NCBI GenBank assembly: GCA_019565575.1
Contig: CP067379.1
Span: 1,426,001-1,490,000, forward strand
Length of the DNA stretch: 64,000 nt
Source: Flavobacterium covae
GTDB taxonomy: Bacteria; Bacteroidota; Bacteroidia; Flavobacteriales; Flavobacteriaceae
Reading direction: 5' to 3'
This document shows, piece by piece, positions 32,339-44,484 of this stretch. Positions within the stretch are counted from its first letter, which is position 1; the number at the start of each line of letters is the position of its first letter. The translations under genes were made by a program, and so were the position numbers. The notes beneath the pieces are model-generated. The model had not been told where the DNA came from, ran no database searches, and saw only the letters and a program-made list of their open reading frames with translations.

Positions 32339-32664
32339 TACCATTTAAACTTTGAAATTTCCTCATAATACTATTTTTTTAACCTTGAGACTATTCAAAA
32401 AGTTCGCAATCTTGTCGACCAAAGGAAGAAATTACATAATGTTGATTATGAGACTCTTCCTTCGTCGGAGTGACAAACCGCATGTTGATCCAGGCACTAT
32501 TCTACAAAAGCAACAAAAATTAGTGTTGGTGTCTCGGTGCGCTTCGTGCTCGAACTACCTGATTACAATTATATACTCAACCGTTTGTTAGAGTTGTTTT
32601 AAAATGAAAAAAATATATCAAGAATTTTACTTTTTAATCCAGTATATTTTAAGTTTAAATGGTA
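32339..32664. mobile_element. 326-bp MITE-like element, copy 2
   Basis: Ends are TACCATTTAAACTT (32339-32352) and AAGTTTAAATGGTA (32651-32664), identical to the ends of the 10094-10423 copy, with a similar interior in the same orientation. It begins 32 bp after the P-type ATPase stop. Short reading frames inside it are not credible genes. Confidence 0.8.
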
Positions 32665-32749
32665 TAATTAATTAAAGATAGAGCTATTTATGTTTATAAA
32701 TACTGAATCTTAAAAGTAATAAGATGTATTATTGCTAGAAAAAATCAGA

Positions 32750-32945
32750 AATAAAAAAGAGAGACTGTCAAAAGAAATGTTTTAACATATAGATTGTTCC
32801 TTTTATAACAAGAAAAGTCATATTAATAACATGATATGATCAGCTTGACTATTTTGCTGGAGGCTTTTTTAAATTTAACCAGAGCAAAGAAATTAAAAGA
32901 AATAAAATAATATAATAAGCATTTTTAGGACAGTCTCTTTTTATT
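32750..32945. repeat. AT-rich element bounded by inverted AGAGACTGTC ends
   Basis: AGAGACTGTC at 32760-32769 and its reverse complement GACAGTCTCT at 32929-32938, each preceded or followed by an A or T run, enclose about 160 bp with no gene. The rest of the 740-bp gene-free stretch 32665-33404 is very AT-rich and shows nothing else I can name. It may be a remnant of an insertion-sequence end pair or a second small repeat family. Confidence 0.45.
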
Positions 32946-33404
32946 TTATTGTGTCTATGAGGCTTTATTTAGTAAGATCTCTTTTTTAATGAAAAATAAA
33001 AAATGGAGTACTCCCTAGAATCAAAGTCATATCATTTGCAATAAATTTCAATACGTAATCTGGGTTAAAATAATATTTATTTTTTGATTTGTTTAGATTA
33101 AAAAATTAAAGAACAATCTTTTAGTATTATGATTATGTTTGTTTTGTTGTCAGTGAAAATAATAATTAGATTCTTGTTTTAAAAAAAACATTTGTTAATA
33201 ATAAGATAAAATGAAATTATTTTTAAAATTTCTATAGATAATAAAAAAAAATAATAGATCTATTTGTAAAAAAAATGGATAAAAAATATTTTAAATAAAA
33301 AAATACATATCTTGTAGAACATAAACAAAAACTAAAAAACATTATTTTTTATTTACTCTATAATAATCGTTAGAATCCCATGGAGGGGGTTTATTAAAAA
33401 GTGT

Positions 33405-33821
33405 ATGAAGATGAAAAGAATATTGTTTTTATTAACGACGTTGTTAAATATAGCTATTAGTACTGCTCAATCAGAATCTAAAACTATAGATCCTAGATTT
33501 ATAGGCTGTTGGGAAGGTACTGAAGTAGAACAATTAGAAAAAGGAATTAGTAATCAATGGAAAACCTGTCGTTTTGCTAATGGAAGTTGCGTGTTTTCTT
33601 TGGTTCGTATAGATGAAAAAGATAATGTAAATGAAGCTACTTATAAAGGAAGATGGTGGGTTGAAAATGATAGATTTTATGAAATCATTGATAAATACAA
33701 AGAGCCAGAAGTAAATGAATATGAATATGAATTTGTAGGGGAAAGTGTGCGATTTACGAGTACAAAAATATCAGGTTATAAAAACACCTATTATACATTT
33801 ATGGATCATAAAATAGATTAA
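33405..33821 (+). CDS. secreted lipocalin-like hypothetical protein
   Basis: 138 residues: signal peptide ending NIAISTAQ, then GCWEGTEVEQLEKG and repeated short strands with aromatic residues (GRWWVENDRFYEI, YTFMDHKID). The pattern of a GxW near the start of the mature protein and short beta strands recalls lipocalin-like secreted proteins, but no family is assigned with certainty. The start may be 33411. It stands alone between a gene-poor repeat region and the convergent rpoN. Confidence 0.65.
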   Translation: MKMKRILFLLTTLLNIAISTAQSESKTIDPRFIGCWEGTEVEQLEKGISNQWKTCRFANGSCVFSLVRIDEKDNVNEATYKGRWWVENDRFYEIIDKYKEPEVNEYEYEFVGESVRFTSTKISGYKNTYYTFMDHKID

Positions 33822-33989
33822 TTTGTTTCTTTTTTTAGTTTATATGATATAAAAGCAGTCTAAAAAATTATGGAATTAATTGTTTTGATTAGAACAAGAA
33901 ATTCTATAGGCTAACAGAAAGTTTCTTACAGTTTTAAAGTTAAGGGACGAAATATGATAGGTTTTTCTTAGACAGCTTTTTATAGAGGA

Positions 33990-35459
33990 CTAAATTTTTT
34001 TACGCATTCTAGCAACAGGAATATCCAATTGTTCGCGATATTTAGCTACGGTTCTTCTTGCAATAGGATAGCCGCGCTCTTTTAAAATAACAGCTAATTG
34101 ATCGTCAGGTAAAGGCTTACTTTTTTCTTCTTCTTTAATAACTTGCTGGAAGGATTTTTTTGATTTCTATAGTTGAAACTTCCTCACCCTGATCATTCAT
34201 CATGGCCTCGCTAAAAAAATCTTTGAGTAATTTAGTGCCATAAGGAGTATCTACATATTTGCTATTTGCAACACGAGAAACAGTAGAAATATCTAAACCA
34301 ATCATATCAGCAATATCTTTTAAAATCATTGGTTTTAATTTCGTTTCATCACCCTCTAAAAAGTATTCTTTTGAAAAAGCATAATAGCATTCATGGTAAC
34401 ATATAATGTTTCCTGACGTTGTTTGATAGCATCAATAAACCATTTAGCAGAATCTAATTTTTGCTTAATAAATTGAACTGCATCGCGTTGTGCATTGGAT
34501 TTATCTTTAGAATCTTTATAGGTTTTCATCATTTCTTGGTAGTCCTTAGAAACATGAAGTTCTGGAGCATTTCTACCATTTAAAGTTAGTTCTAATTCGT
34601 CATCATTAATACGGATCACAAAGTCAGGAACTATATGTTCTGTAATTTTGTTATTGCCTGAAAAAGATCCTCCTGGTTTAGGATTTAATTTCTCAATTTC
34701 GTCAATTGCTTTTTTTAAATGTTCTTTAGAAATGCTGTACTTTTGGAGTAATTTTTCATAATGTTTTTTAGTAAAGGCATCAAACTGTTCTTCTATTATT
34801 TTAATTGCTAATTCAATAGATTCAGTTGGAGTTTTGTGTTTTAATTGGAGTAGTAAGCATTCTTGTAAATCACGAGCCCCTACTCCAGACGGTTCTAATT
34901 CATGAATGATAGAGCAAAGAATTTTATTTACACGAGTTTCATCAGTATAAATAGCTTGCGTAAACGCCATATCATCTACAATATCTAAAATACTTCTTCT
35001 TAAATAGCCATCATCATCCATACTTCCAATTAAAAATTCGGCTATGTCATTCTCTTCATTAGTTAAAACAAATGTATTAAGCTGATTGATTAGATCCTGA
35101 TGAAAGCTAACAGAAGCAACAAAAGGGGCTTCATATTCCTCCTCATCATCACTATAGTTATTACTTTGTGTTTTATAATCAGGTGTTTCGTCGTTGCTTA
35201 AATATTCATCTATATTAATATCATTGGCATCAATGCTTTCTGAATCATCAAAGTCATCATATTCATCGGTGTCAAACTCGTCTTTTTCAAACCTTTCTTC
35301 ATCTTCTACGATTCCTCCTTCTAAAGCGGGATTTTCGTTCATTTCCTCCATTAAACGTTGTTCAAAAGCCTGAGTAGGTAATTGAATTAACTTCATCAAC
35401 TGAATTTGTTGAGGGGAAAGTTTTTGAGATAATTTTAAGTTTAAATTTTGTTTTAACAT
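33990..35459 (-). CDS. rpoN: RNA polymerase sigma-54 factor (two assembly frameshifts)
   Basis: Sigma-54, which requires AAA+ activators. The N-terminal activator-interacting region reads KLSQKLSPQQIQLMKLIQLP, followed by a long acidic linker (about residues 55-115), the core-binding region, the HTH segment DIADMIGLDISTVSRVANSKYV, and the RpoN box ARRTVAKYREQL close to the C-terminus (VARMRKKI, stop 33990). Breaks: T4 at 34369-34372 (T5 gives FQKEYFLEGDETKLKP) and CTGGAAG at 34146-34152 (CTGAAG on this strand gives IKKILQQVIKEEEKSKPLPD). Restored length about 490 residues. Downstream of asnS on the same strand with a 78-bp gap. Confidence 0.94.
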
Positions 35460-35537
35460 TTTTAATTATTCGATTATTTGTTGAATTGGTTATTTCAAAA
35501 TAAATAGGAATAACCAATTCAACGAATCTGTTATTTA

Positions 35538-36983
35538 TTAAAATTCAGCGTTTTGTGGAGTTCTTGGGAAAGGAATTACGTCGCGAATATTACTCATACC
35601 AGTTACAAATAACACTAGGCGTTCAAAACCTAAACCAAAGCCTGAGTGAACAGCAGAGCCAAAACGACGTGTGTCTAAATACCACCATAGTTCTTCTTCA
35701 TGAATTCCTAATGCTTTCATTTTTTCAGTTAGGACATCTAAACGTTCTTCTCTTTGTGAGCCTCCTACAATTTCTCCAATACCAGGGAATAAAATATCCA
35801 TAGCACGTACGGTTTCTTTTCCTAGTTCTGTATTTTCATTCAAACGCATATAAAAAGCTTTGATTTTTGCAGGGTAATCAAAAAGGATTACAGGACATTT
35901 AAAATGCTTTTCTACTAAGAAACGCTCGTGTTCGCTCTGTAAGTCGGCTCCCCATTCTTCAATTAAATATTGGAATTTTTTCTTTTTATTAGGTGTTGAA
36001 TCTTTTAAAATATCAATAGCTTCTGTATAAGACACACGTTTGAAATTGTTATCTAAGACAAAACTTAACTTTTCTAAAAGAGCCATTTCACTACGCTCTG
36101 CTTGTGGTTTTTGTTTTTCTTCGTCTAACAAACGGGTTTCTAAGAATTTTAGATCTTCTGAACAATTATCAACAGCATATTTGATTACATATTTAATAAA
36201 ATCTTCTGCTAAATCCATATTATCCGCTAAGTCATTAAATGCTACCTCTGGTTCAATCATCCAGAATTCAGCTAAATGACGTGACGTATTTGAGTTTTCT
36301 GCGCGGAATGTAGGACCAAAAGTATAGATTTGACCTAATGCCATTGCGTATGCTTCGCCTTCTAACTGGCCTGATACGGTTAGATTGGTTTCTCTACCAA
36401 AAAAATCTTCTTTAAAATTAATGCTTCCATCTTCATTTCTAGGAGTATTTTCAAAAGGTAGAGCGGTTACGCGAAACATTTCACCTGCACCCTCAGCATC
36501 AGAACCTGTAATAATAGGTGTGTTTACATAGTAAAACCCTCTTTGTTGAAAATATTGATGTACAGCAAAGGATAAGGCTGAACGTACACGCATGATTGCG
36601 CCAAATGTATTCGTACGAATACGTAAATGCGCATTTTCACGTAAAAACTCTAAAGAGTGTTTCTTAGGTTGCATTGGAAATTTTTCAGGATCACTGTCTC
36701 CTAAAATTTCCAATTTAGTAACTTGTATTTCGTATTTTTGACCCGAACCACGGCTTTCTACTAATTCACCTGTTACTGCTACAGCAGCTCCTGTTGTAAT
36801 TCTTTTTAAAGTATTTTCAGCCGTATTTTCAAAATCTACTACACACTGGATATTATGAATCGTTGAACCATCGTTCAAAGCAATAAATTGATTATTTCTA
36901 AAAGTTCTTACCCATCCTTTAGCGGTTACTTCATGTAATGTTTTAGTACTGTTTAGTAAGTCCTTAATTTTGGTATGTTTCAT
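35538..36983 (-). CDS. asnS: asparaginyl-tRNA synthetase
   Basis: Class IIb aminoacyl-tRNA synthetase, 481 residues. An N-terminal OB-fold anticodon-binding domain ([15 protein letters not shown]) is followed by the catalytic core: motif 1 region around [19 protein letters not shown], motif 2 [20 protein letters not shown], and motif 3 [13 protein letters not shown] near the C-terminus. Intact and full length. Same strand as rpoN, which follows it; asnS-rpoN adjacency is common in flavobacteria. Confidence 0.97.
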   Translation of the reverse strand: MKHTKIKDLLNSTKTLHEVTAKGWVRTFRNNQFIALNDGSTIHNIQCVVDFENTAENTLKRITTGAAVAVTGELVESRGSGQKYEIQVTKLEILGDSDPEKFPMQPKKHSLEFLRENAHLRIRTNTFGAIMRVRSALSFAVHQYFQQRGFYYVNTPIITGSDAEGAGEMFRVTALPFENTPRNEDGSINFKEDFFGRETNLTVSGQLEGEAYAMALGQIYTFGPTFRAENSNTSRHLAEFWMIEPEVAFNDLADNMDLAEDFIKYVIKYAVDNCSEDLKFLETRLLDEEKQKPQAERSEMALLEKLSFVLDNNFKRVSYTEAIDILKDSTPNKKKKFQYLIEEWGADLQSEHERFLVEKHFKCPVILFDYPAKIKAFYMRLNENTELGKETVRAMDILFPGIGEIVGGSQREERLDVLTEKMKALGIHEEELWWYLDTRRFGSAVHSGFGLGFERLVLFVTGMSNIRDVIPFPRTPQNAEF

Positions 36984-36999
36984 TTTATATCTATAGGTT

Positions 37000-37369
37000 T
37001 TAAAAATTAGAATTCAGAATGACTGAATCTAAAAAGATTTTTTAATCTTATAATCTGCAAATATAGTGGATTTGCTCAAAAAGTGAAAGTTATTATCTTT
37101 AGTAAAAAATAAAAGCGATGAGAATTGTTTTGGCTTTAGTTATTTCTACTTTGGCTTTATATTTTTGTAAGAAAAAAAGGAAAAATGTGTTATTTCTCAA
37201 AAATGGAATAAGTATGCAAATCGTTTAAATATGCCACTAAAGACTCAAAAGAAAATGTTTTGCCTTTTCTATCCCTAAAATACAAATGAAATTGGGAATT
37301 AAAACTTTATAGTTGATGTCTATTCTAATTTTATATTACTATCAATTCAGACTAACTTTGCCTAATATG
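37000..37369. other. gene-free AT-rich region with a possible tiny lipoprotein fragment
   Basis: No solid gene. From ATG 37118 a short frame reads MRIVLALVISTLALYFCKKK, a lipoprotein-like leader, then stops or shifts within an A7 run; if the run is miscounted it could extend to about 50 residues. There is no homology I recognise. Confidence 0.3.
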
Positions 37370-37545
37370 AGGCTGTACAAAAAATAATAAATCAATATAC
37401 AGTTTATTACTCCGATAAAGAGGAGTTTCATAATCAATATTATGTGATTTCTCCCTTTAGTTGAAATGACAAGATTGCGAACTTTTTGGGCAGTTTCAAG
37501 GTTAAAAAAATAGTATTATGAGGAAATTTCAAAGTTTAAATGGTA
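37370..37545. mobile_element. MITE-like element, partial copy 3 (176 bp)
   Basis: The right end AAGTTTAAATGGTA (37532-37545) is identical to the full copies, and the adjoining AAGATTGCGAACTTTTTGGG is the reverse complement of the left interior of copies 1 and 2. The opposite end starts at TGAGGCTGTACAAAA rather than the expected terminal repeat, so this is a truncated or differently bounded copy in inverted orientation. The rest of the gap up to 37770 shows no gene. Confidence 0.7.
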
Positions 37546-37770
37546 TGATTTTTTCAATTATATAAAATCTAGATTACGCATTAGAGATTTATTATAAATG
37601 AAAATGATTTTGAATCAAAAAAGAATTTCGTTTCTTGTTCTCAATGTATTAAAACTGAAATTACGGTAAAAAAATCTATGTATTTTCCTTTTTTATTCTT
37701 TTTGTTTTCATCAGAAAACCTAACAAATACTCTGGGGTAAATGAGATGTTAGGAGAATAGTTTTAAAGTC

Positions 37771-39538
37771 TTATATTACACCCATTTTTTTCATTAAGAA
37801 AGTGGCACTTTTATTTTTACAAACACCTTCTCGTAGTTTATAATCAAAAGATAATTCATTGTTTTGTATTTCTACTTCAAAACATTTGTTAAAAAGTTGG
37901 TTTTTATAGGTTTCCCTCATTTTACATACTTCTAAATCATGTGTAGCAATGCAACCAATTGCTTTTTGGGAAATGATTTTTTTAATTACCTCAATAGTTC
38001 CATTTTGTTTATCATCAGAATTGGTTCCTTTTAAGATTTCATCAAGTAAAACAAAACAAACTTCGTTTTCTAATTTTTCGACAATTTGTTTTAATCTTTT
38101 CACTTCAGCAAAAAAGTACGATTCGCCATCTGATAATGAATCTGATTGTCTCATGGAGACTATAACATCGTAAGGGTGTACACTTGCTTTAGTAGAACAA
38201 ATAGGTGCTCCAATACCTGCCAAAACCATGTTAATACCTAAGGTTCTTAAAAAGGTGCTTTTACCAGCCATATTTGAACCTGTAAGAATAACAAATTCAT
38301 TAGCTTTTAATACAAATGTATTACATATTCTTTTATTTGATTGTAGTAATGGATGTCCAATGTTTTCAAAATTAATTTCTCCATCTGTATTAATTTCTGG
38401 AAATACAAAATTTGAATTGTTATATGAAAAGTTAGCTAAACTATTAAGAGCTTCAAACTCACCTACAATTTGTAGCCAAGTTTTTATTTCCTTTGAAAAT
38501 TGATTTTTCCATAAATATAATTTTCTTAGTGTATGAATATGATAAAGAAAAAAACCGTTTACAAAAACAGCTCCTAAAACGTTTTGTACACTATTAATAT
38601 TAGTGACTATAGTAAATAATTTTTGGCTGTTTTGAAAGGCTGATTGATTTTCTTTTTGTAGTTTGGATTGAAGTGCAATGAGTTTTAAATTTTCAAATTT
38701 TTCAAATTCAATTACTTTAAGGATAGAAGTATATGATTTTATAGATTGTAAGATTTTATCCGAATTAGCTATTTCTTTCTTAATTTTTTTTAATTGACTT
38801 ATTGTTATTAATAGATTGACGATGAATAAAGCAGAGGTTAAATTATAAAAGAAAGCATTTTGAAAAAAAAAAGTTGCTAAAGAGGTTAATAGGATGGCTG
38901 TGGGCAATAAAAAGAAATAAAAACAATAGATGATGTAAATGTTTTTTCTTTCTTATTGGTCCAATGAATTAGATTTTCATATTTTTCTTGATGATCTTCG
39001 CTAAACTGAGCTAGAGCTAATAAATGCTGCCTCCATTCAATTTTTTGAGACAATTCTTTTATTGCATCTTGATTTTCTTTTATTTCTTCATTACTTAATT
39101 TTCCTTGAAGTAAGTTAGCTAATTTTTCTTTTCCTACGAAAGTAGCGGTTCTATTAAGATTTTGAAATAATGATTTTCTTCCAAATAAATCCAAATCAAA
39201 GGAACAAAAATGATTCGAGTTTATGTATTCTGTTCCTTCTTCAAAAGGAATGCTTTTTCCTGCTAGATACTGAATTTCATGGTTATTGATTAAAATCAGT
39301 TTTTGATGTAATTTTTTCTTCCATTTTATTTTTTGATGTTGATTAACCAAAACAAAAAAAAGGAGAATAGAAAAAAGACCAAGCACAAGAAAAAAGAATC
39401 TTTATTTTTAAAGTAGTTGTAACTAAAAAATAGAAAAGAGACAATAAAAAGAAAACGCATTAAGCTTATTACTGTGAATTTTGTATTTAGTTTATTAACA
39501 ATTAGAGTGTTTTGATCTATAAGTTGGTTGTATTTCAT
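37771..39538 (-). CDS. membrane-anchored MutS-family ATPase (two assembly frameshifts)
   Basis: MutS-related protein lacking the mismatch-recognition domain. N-terminal pair of hydrophobic helices (LMRFLFIVSFLFFSYNYF), a clamp/lever-like helical part, two further hydrophobic segments, then the ATPase: Walker A TGSNMAGKSTFLRTLG, CSTKASVHPYDVIVSMRQSD, Walker B CFVLLDEILKGTNSDD, and IGCIATHDLEV. Breaks lie in homopolymers: one in the A8/A6 runs near 39354-39376 and one in A5 at 38909-38913 (A6 gives VFISFLLPTAILLTSL). Restored length is about 588 residues. It is not canonical MutS1 or MutS2 (no Smr domain); such proteins are widespread in Bacteroidota with unknown function. Confidence 0.82.
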
Positions 39539-39621
39539 TTTTGGTTAATCAATTTTTAATTGAAGAATCTTTATAGTATATTTAATCTTAAAAAGAGGAT
39601 TTTATTAAGAATAGGACTATA

Positions 39622-42041
39622 TTAAATTTCTTTTTTTTCGAAAGCATCTACCTCTTCATCAGTAGGTTCTAAAATATCAATAATTGGTTCGGGTAATTCT
39701 TGTTTGTTAGCTAATGTTTTGTTTAGTGATAGGACTAATGAAGGTAATAAAACGAGGTTAGATAACATTCCAAAACTCAAAGTTAAGGCTACTAATCCTC
39801 CAAGAGCTACAGTTCCTCCGAAGCTTGATAACATAAATACAGAAAAACCAAAGAAAAGTACTATTGAGGTGTAAAACATACTAATTCCTGCATCATCAAA
39901 TGTGGCAAAGACTGATTTTTTAATCTTCCAATCGTTACGAGAAAGTTCTAAACGATACTGAGCTAAAAAACGTAATGTATCATCTACTGACATTCCAAAA
40001 GCAATTCCAAAAACTAAAATTGTAGAGGGTTTTAATGGTATGCCTAAAAAGCCCATTAATCCAGCAGTCATTAATAGAGGTAATAAATTAGGTATGATTG
40101 ATACTAATACCATTTTGAATGAACGAAACATAATAGCTACTAAGCCAGCTGTTAAACCAAAAGCCATTAATAAAGAGGAAAGGAGATTGTCTAATAAATA
40201 TTGCGTTCCTTTTTGGAATACAGAGGGTTTTCCTGTAATAATAACGTCATAGCGTGGCGATGGAAAAAGTTTGTCAATTTTGGCGCGTAATTGTGTTTCA
40301 ATTGCCTCCATTTTTTCACCGTTTTCATCTTTAATAAAAGTAGTTATTCGTGCATAGCGACCTGTATTATCTACATAACTTTTCATTAAATTTTCTTTCG
40401 AATTTTTAGTTGCATTTTTAGCATACGAAAGGATAAAGGCTTGCTCTTGAGTAGTTGGCAACTCATAAAAATCAGGATTTCCGTTATAGTATGCTTGTTT
40501 AGCATATTTTACTAAATTAACAACAGAGAGTGGTTTTGAAAGTTCAGGAATGTCATGAATTGTTTCCTGTAACTCTTCCATGCGCTTAAGCATTGAAAGC
40601 TTCATTACTCCTTTTTTACGTTTGGTGTCAATCATAATTTCCAAAGGCATTACACCGTCAAACTCTTTTTCAAAAAAACGAATATCATTAAAAAAAGCCG
40701 TTTTTTTAGGCATATCTTCTATTATTGAACCCGATATTTTGATTTTATGAATACCAATCATTCCAATGATTAGTAAACAAACGGAAATGGTGTATACGGC
40801 TACTTTGTTATATTTTACGGTATTAACAATCCATTTAAAAAAAGAGGTTAAGTATTCTCTTTCTAAATGTCCTAAGTGTCTTGAAATAGGAGCTGGTATA
40901 TAGCTAAAAAAAACAGGTATGATAAGTATACATAGTACGTAGATAGCCAAAATATTAATAGATGTAATAATTCCAAATTCAACTAATAAAGTGTTATTTG
41001 TGGCAATAAAGGTTGCAAAACCAAAAGCTGTTGTTAGGTTCGTCATTAGGGTAGCAGTACCTGTTTTGGTTATAACGCGTTGTAAGGCTTTTGTTTTATT
41101 TTTGTGCTTGTAGTATTCTTGATGATATTTGTTAATTAAAAAAATACAGTTAGGGATGCCAATAACAATTACAAGAGTAGGAACTAGTGCTGTTAAAACC
41201 GTTATTTCATAATTTAGTAAACCTAATAATCCGAAGGACCACATAACGCCAATAATTACAATTAAAAGTGAAATTGCAGTAGCTCGAAATGAACGGAAAA
41301 AGAAAAAGAAAATGAGTCCTGTGACAAATAAGGCTGCACCTATAAAAAGACCAATTTCATCTATAATGGTTTTAGCGTTTAGTGTGCGAATATAAGGCAT
41401 ACCAGACTTGTGAAGTATGAGTCCTGTATTCTTTTCAAATTTTTCAAATTCAGGAATGAGTTTGTTTAGTACATAATCTTTTCGTTTTTTAGTATTTACT
41501 ATTTTTTTGTCAATATAAATAGCAGAACGAATAGCTCCTGATTTTTTGTTATATAACAGACCCTCATAAAAAGGAAGGCTATCTAACAATTGTTTTTTTA
41601 TATTGTTTAGATAATTTTGTTTATTAGTTTGCTTAATATCAACTAGATTTTTTAATCTAAAAGAGTGTTGTGTTTCGTCTTTTTAAGTGTTTTTAGATTT
41701 TCAGGTGAAATAACTAAATCCACTTCAGGATGTTTTTGAATGTTATGTATCATAACACTCCAAGCTCTAAAAACTTTAGGAGTAAATAATTTAGCATCTT
41801 TTGTAGCCACGACTATTAGGTTTCCCTCTTCTCCAAAAGTTTTTAAAAAATGTGTGTAATCAATATTTATTTTATCGTCTTGAGGTATTAGGTTTGCCTC
41901 TGTTTGAGTAAAACGAATGTGTTTCCACTGAGTAACCAGTCCTATTGTTAGTATAATAACGATTGATAGGACTGTAATTTTGTTACGTAAAATAAATCGG
42001 GCAATTAATTCCCAAAAACCAAGGCTTAATAATTTTCTCAT
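39622..42041 (-). CDS. MMPL/RND-family exporter (one assembly frameshift)
   Basis: Inner-membrane RND-superfamily permease with two MMPL-type halves, each with a large periplasmic loop and about five to six helices. Conserved stretches include LTALVPTLVIVIGIPNCIFL in half one and FGIAFGMSVDDTLRFLAQY in half two. It is of the lipid/hopanoid exporter kind rather than an HAE1 drug pump; no adaptor or TolC gene is adjacent. A missing T near 41655 splits the frame; repair gives HNTLLDLKNLVDIKQTNKQ. Restored length about 807 residues. C-terminus is acidic (ILEPTDEEVDAFEKKEI). Confidence 0.85.
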
Positions 42042-42213
42042 ATTCTATAAAAGCGATTACAAATTTAGAAAACCAATTTTATTTTTTAGGTCAATTTGCC
42101 TAACTTTTATGGATAAGATATTGTAGAATTATTTTTTGATTAAATCTTGTAGAGATTGTTTTATATGACTGCATAATTTATCATATTTGTAAGCATTATG
42201 TATTTACGAAAAA

Positions 42214-44484
42214 ATGAAAAAACTTAAAAACGCTATTTTTTATTTTACTGTTACGGGAGTCTTTACAACCTTAATGTATTGGATTGTACAGCAAGGAAAA
42301 AATTTAGAAATAGGTAGAAAAATTATAGCTCCTAATTCGAGTAATACGTTATGGGGACAATTTTTAGAGTCTCTTATTCATAATGTCAAACATCCTTTAG
42401 CAATTTTATTAGCACAGATCATTACAATAGTAATAGTGGCACGTTTTTTTGGTTGGATTTTTAGAAAAATTGGACAACCATCTGTAATAGGCGAAATTAT
42501 TGCAGGTATATTTTTAGGACCTTCTGTAGTAGGGATGTATTTTCCTGAAATTACAGCTCTTATTTTTCCTTCCAGAGTCGTTGGGTAATTTACAATTTTT
42601 AAGTCAGATAGGTCTCATTCTTTTTATGTACGTAATAGGAATGGAATTAGATCTAAAAGTATTAAAAAATAAAGCCAATGATGCGGTAGTAATAAGTCAT
42701 GCTAGTATTATTATTCCTTTTGCTTTAGGAATGGTATTAGCTTATTTTGTATATCATAAATTTGCACCTCAAGGAGTAGAATTCTTATCTTTTGCTTTGT
42801 TTTTAGGAATTGCTATGAGTATTACAGCTTTTCCTGTTTTAGCACGTATTGTACAAGAAAGAGGATTGCATAAAACCAAGTTAGGTACAATTGTAATTAC
42901 TTGTGCAGCAGCTGATGATATAACAGCTTGGTGTTTGTTAGCAGCAGTCATTGCTATTGTTAAAGCGGGGACTTTTGCTAGTTCATTGTATATAATTGCG
43001 TTAGCCGCTATTTATGTTTTAATTATGTTGTTTTTCGTAAAACCATTTTTGAAACGAGTAGGGGATTTGTATTCAAAAAGTGAAAGTTTGAGTAAACCTG
43101 TAGTAGCAATCTTTTTTTAACTCTAATTATTTCGTCATACTGTACTGAAATAATAGGAATTCACGCCTTATTTGGCGCATTTATGATGGGAGCTATTATG
43201 CCAGATATTGCTAAATTTAGACATATCTTTATTGATAAAGTAGAAGATGTTTCCCTTATACTGCTACTCCCTTTATTTTTTGTTTTTACAGGATTAAGAA
43301 CACAAATTGGATTAATTAATGAACCTTACTTGTGGAAAGTAACAGGCTTCATTATCTTAGTTGCTGTAACAGGTAAATTCATTGGAGGAGCACTAACATC
43401 TAAATTCGTTGGACAAACATGGAAAGACAGCTTTGTAATAGGAGCACTCATGAATACACGTGGTTTAATGGAGTTAGTAGTACTAAATATAGGGTATGAT
43501 TTAGGAGTGCTTACTTCTGAAATCTTTACTATGATGGTTATTATGGCTTTAGTAACAACCTTCATGACAGGTCCTGCTTTAGATTTAATTAATTTTATTT
43601 TTAAAACGAAAGATCAAATACTTCCTGAAATTACAGAAGGATTACATAAATTTAAAATATTAATCTCATTCGGAAATCATGAAAAAGGTAAATCATTACT
43701 GAAAGTAGCCAATGCTCTTACCAAAAAACAAAAAGAAAATTCTGCTATTACGGCCATGCACCTTTCTGTAAGTGATGAAATGCACGGTTATAATACAGAA
43801 GAATATGAAAAAGAATCATTTGTACCCATTTTAGAAGAATCTAAAAATTTAAACCAAGAAATATTAACTATTTTTAAGGCGACCGTAGATATAGAAACAG
43901 ATATTGCTGAAGTAGCAGGTAAAGGAGATTACGATTTACTTTTAGTTGGTTTAGGGAAATCTATTTTCGAGGGTTCTCTTTTAGGAAAAGTAATTGGTTT
44001 TACAACTCGATTAATAAATCCAGATCGACTATTAGACAAGTTAACAGGAAAAGAAGGTTTGTTTGCTAATTCCATATTTGATGAGAGAACCCAGCAGATA
44101 ATATCTAAAAATAAAACACCTCTGGGAATATTAGCTGATAATGAATTGCAATCTTTAGATAAGATCTTTGTACCCTTCTTTTGTTCAGAAGATGCTTTTT
44201 TAGTAGACTATATTCAAAAGTTTGTATACAATAATAATTCTAAGGTAAATGTAGTAGATCTAAAACATCAACTAGAAAGCAATTATCTGATAAAAAATGC
44301 AATCGAATCACTAGATCGAGAATTTCCAGACAATATTTCTATAGTTAAAGAAAGTCAAGTTCAAAAAGCCTTTTTGGTTAAACAAGATTTGATGCTAATT
44401 AGTCTTGAAAGTTGGAAGAAATTAGTAGCCTCTAATAATTTATGGTTAAGTAATTTACCATCTGTATTAATTATTAAACCCTAA
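42214..44484 (+). CDS. cation:proton antiporter, CPA2 type (two assembly frameshifts)
   Basis: Membrane antiporter exchanging Na+ or K+ for protons. N-terminal Na_H_Exchanger domain with signature GQPSVIGEIIAGIFLGPSVV and LARIVQERGLHKTKLGTIVI, where TCAADDITAWCLL carries the paired aspartates of CPA2 transporters; the soluble C-terminal half (from about residue 480) looks like a universal-stress-protein fold. Breaks: CTTCCAG at 42569-42575 (CTTCAG gives LIFPSESLGNLQFLSQIG) and T7 at 43112-43118 (T8 gives VAIFFLTLIISSYCTEIIG). Restored length about 756 residues. Its 3' end overlaps the convergent DUF5686 gene by 18 bp. Confidence 0.9.

Noticed and set aside
32352-32591. 79-residue open frame
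   Set aside because: It lies wholly inside the MITE-like copy 2, is not preserved in copy 1, and has no protein character.
3017-42575. Programmed ribosomal frameshifting at CTTCCAG/CTGGAAG
   Set aside because: No slippery heptamer of the X_XXY_YYZ type or downstream stem is shared, the frame correction is always the same single base, and housekeeping genes with no reason for recoding are hit. A data artefact explains it with fewer assumptions.
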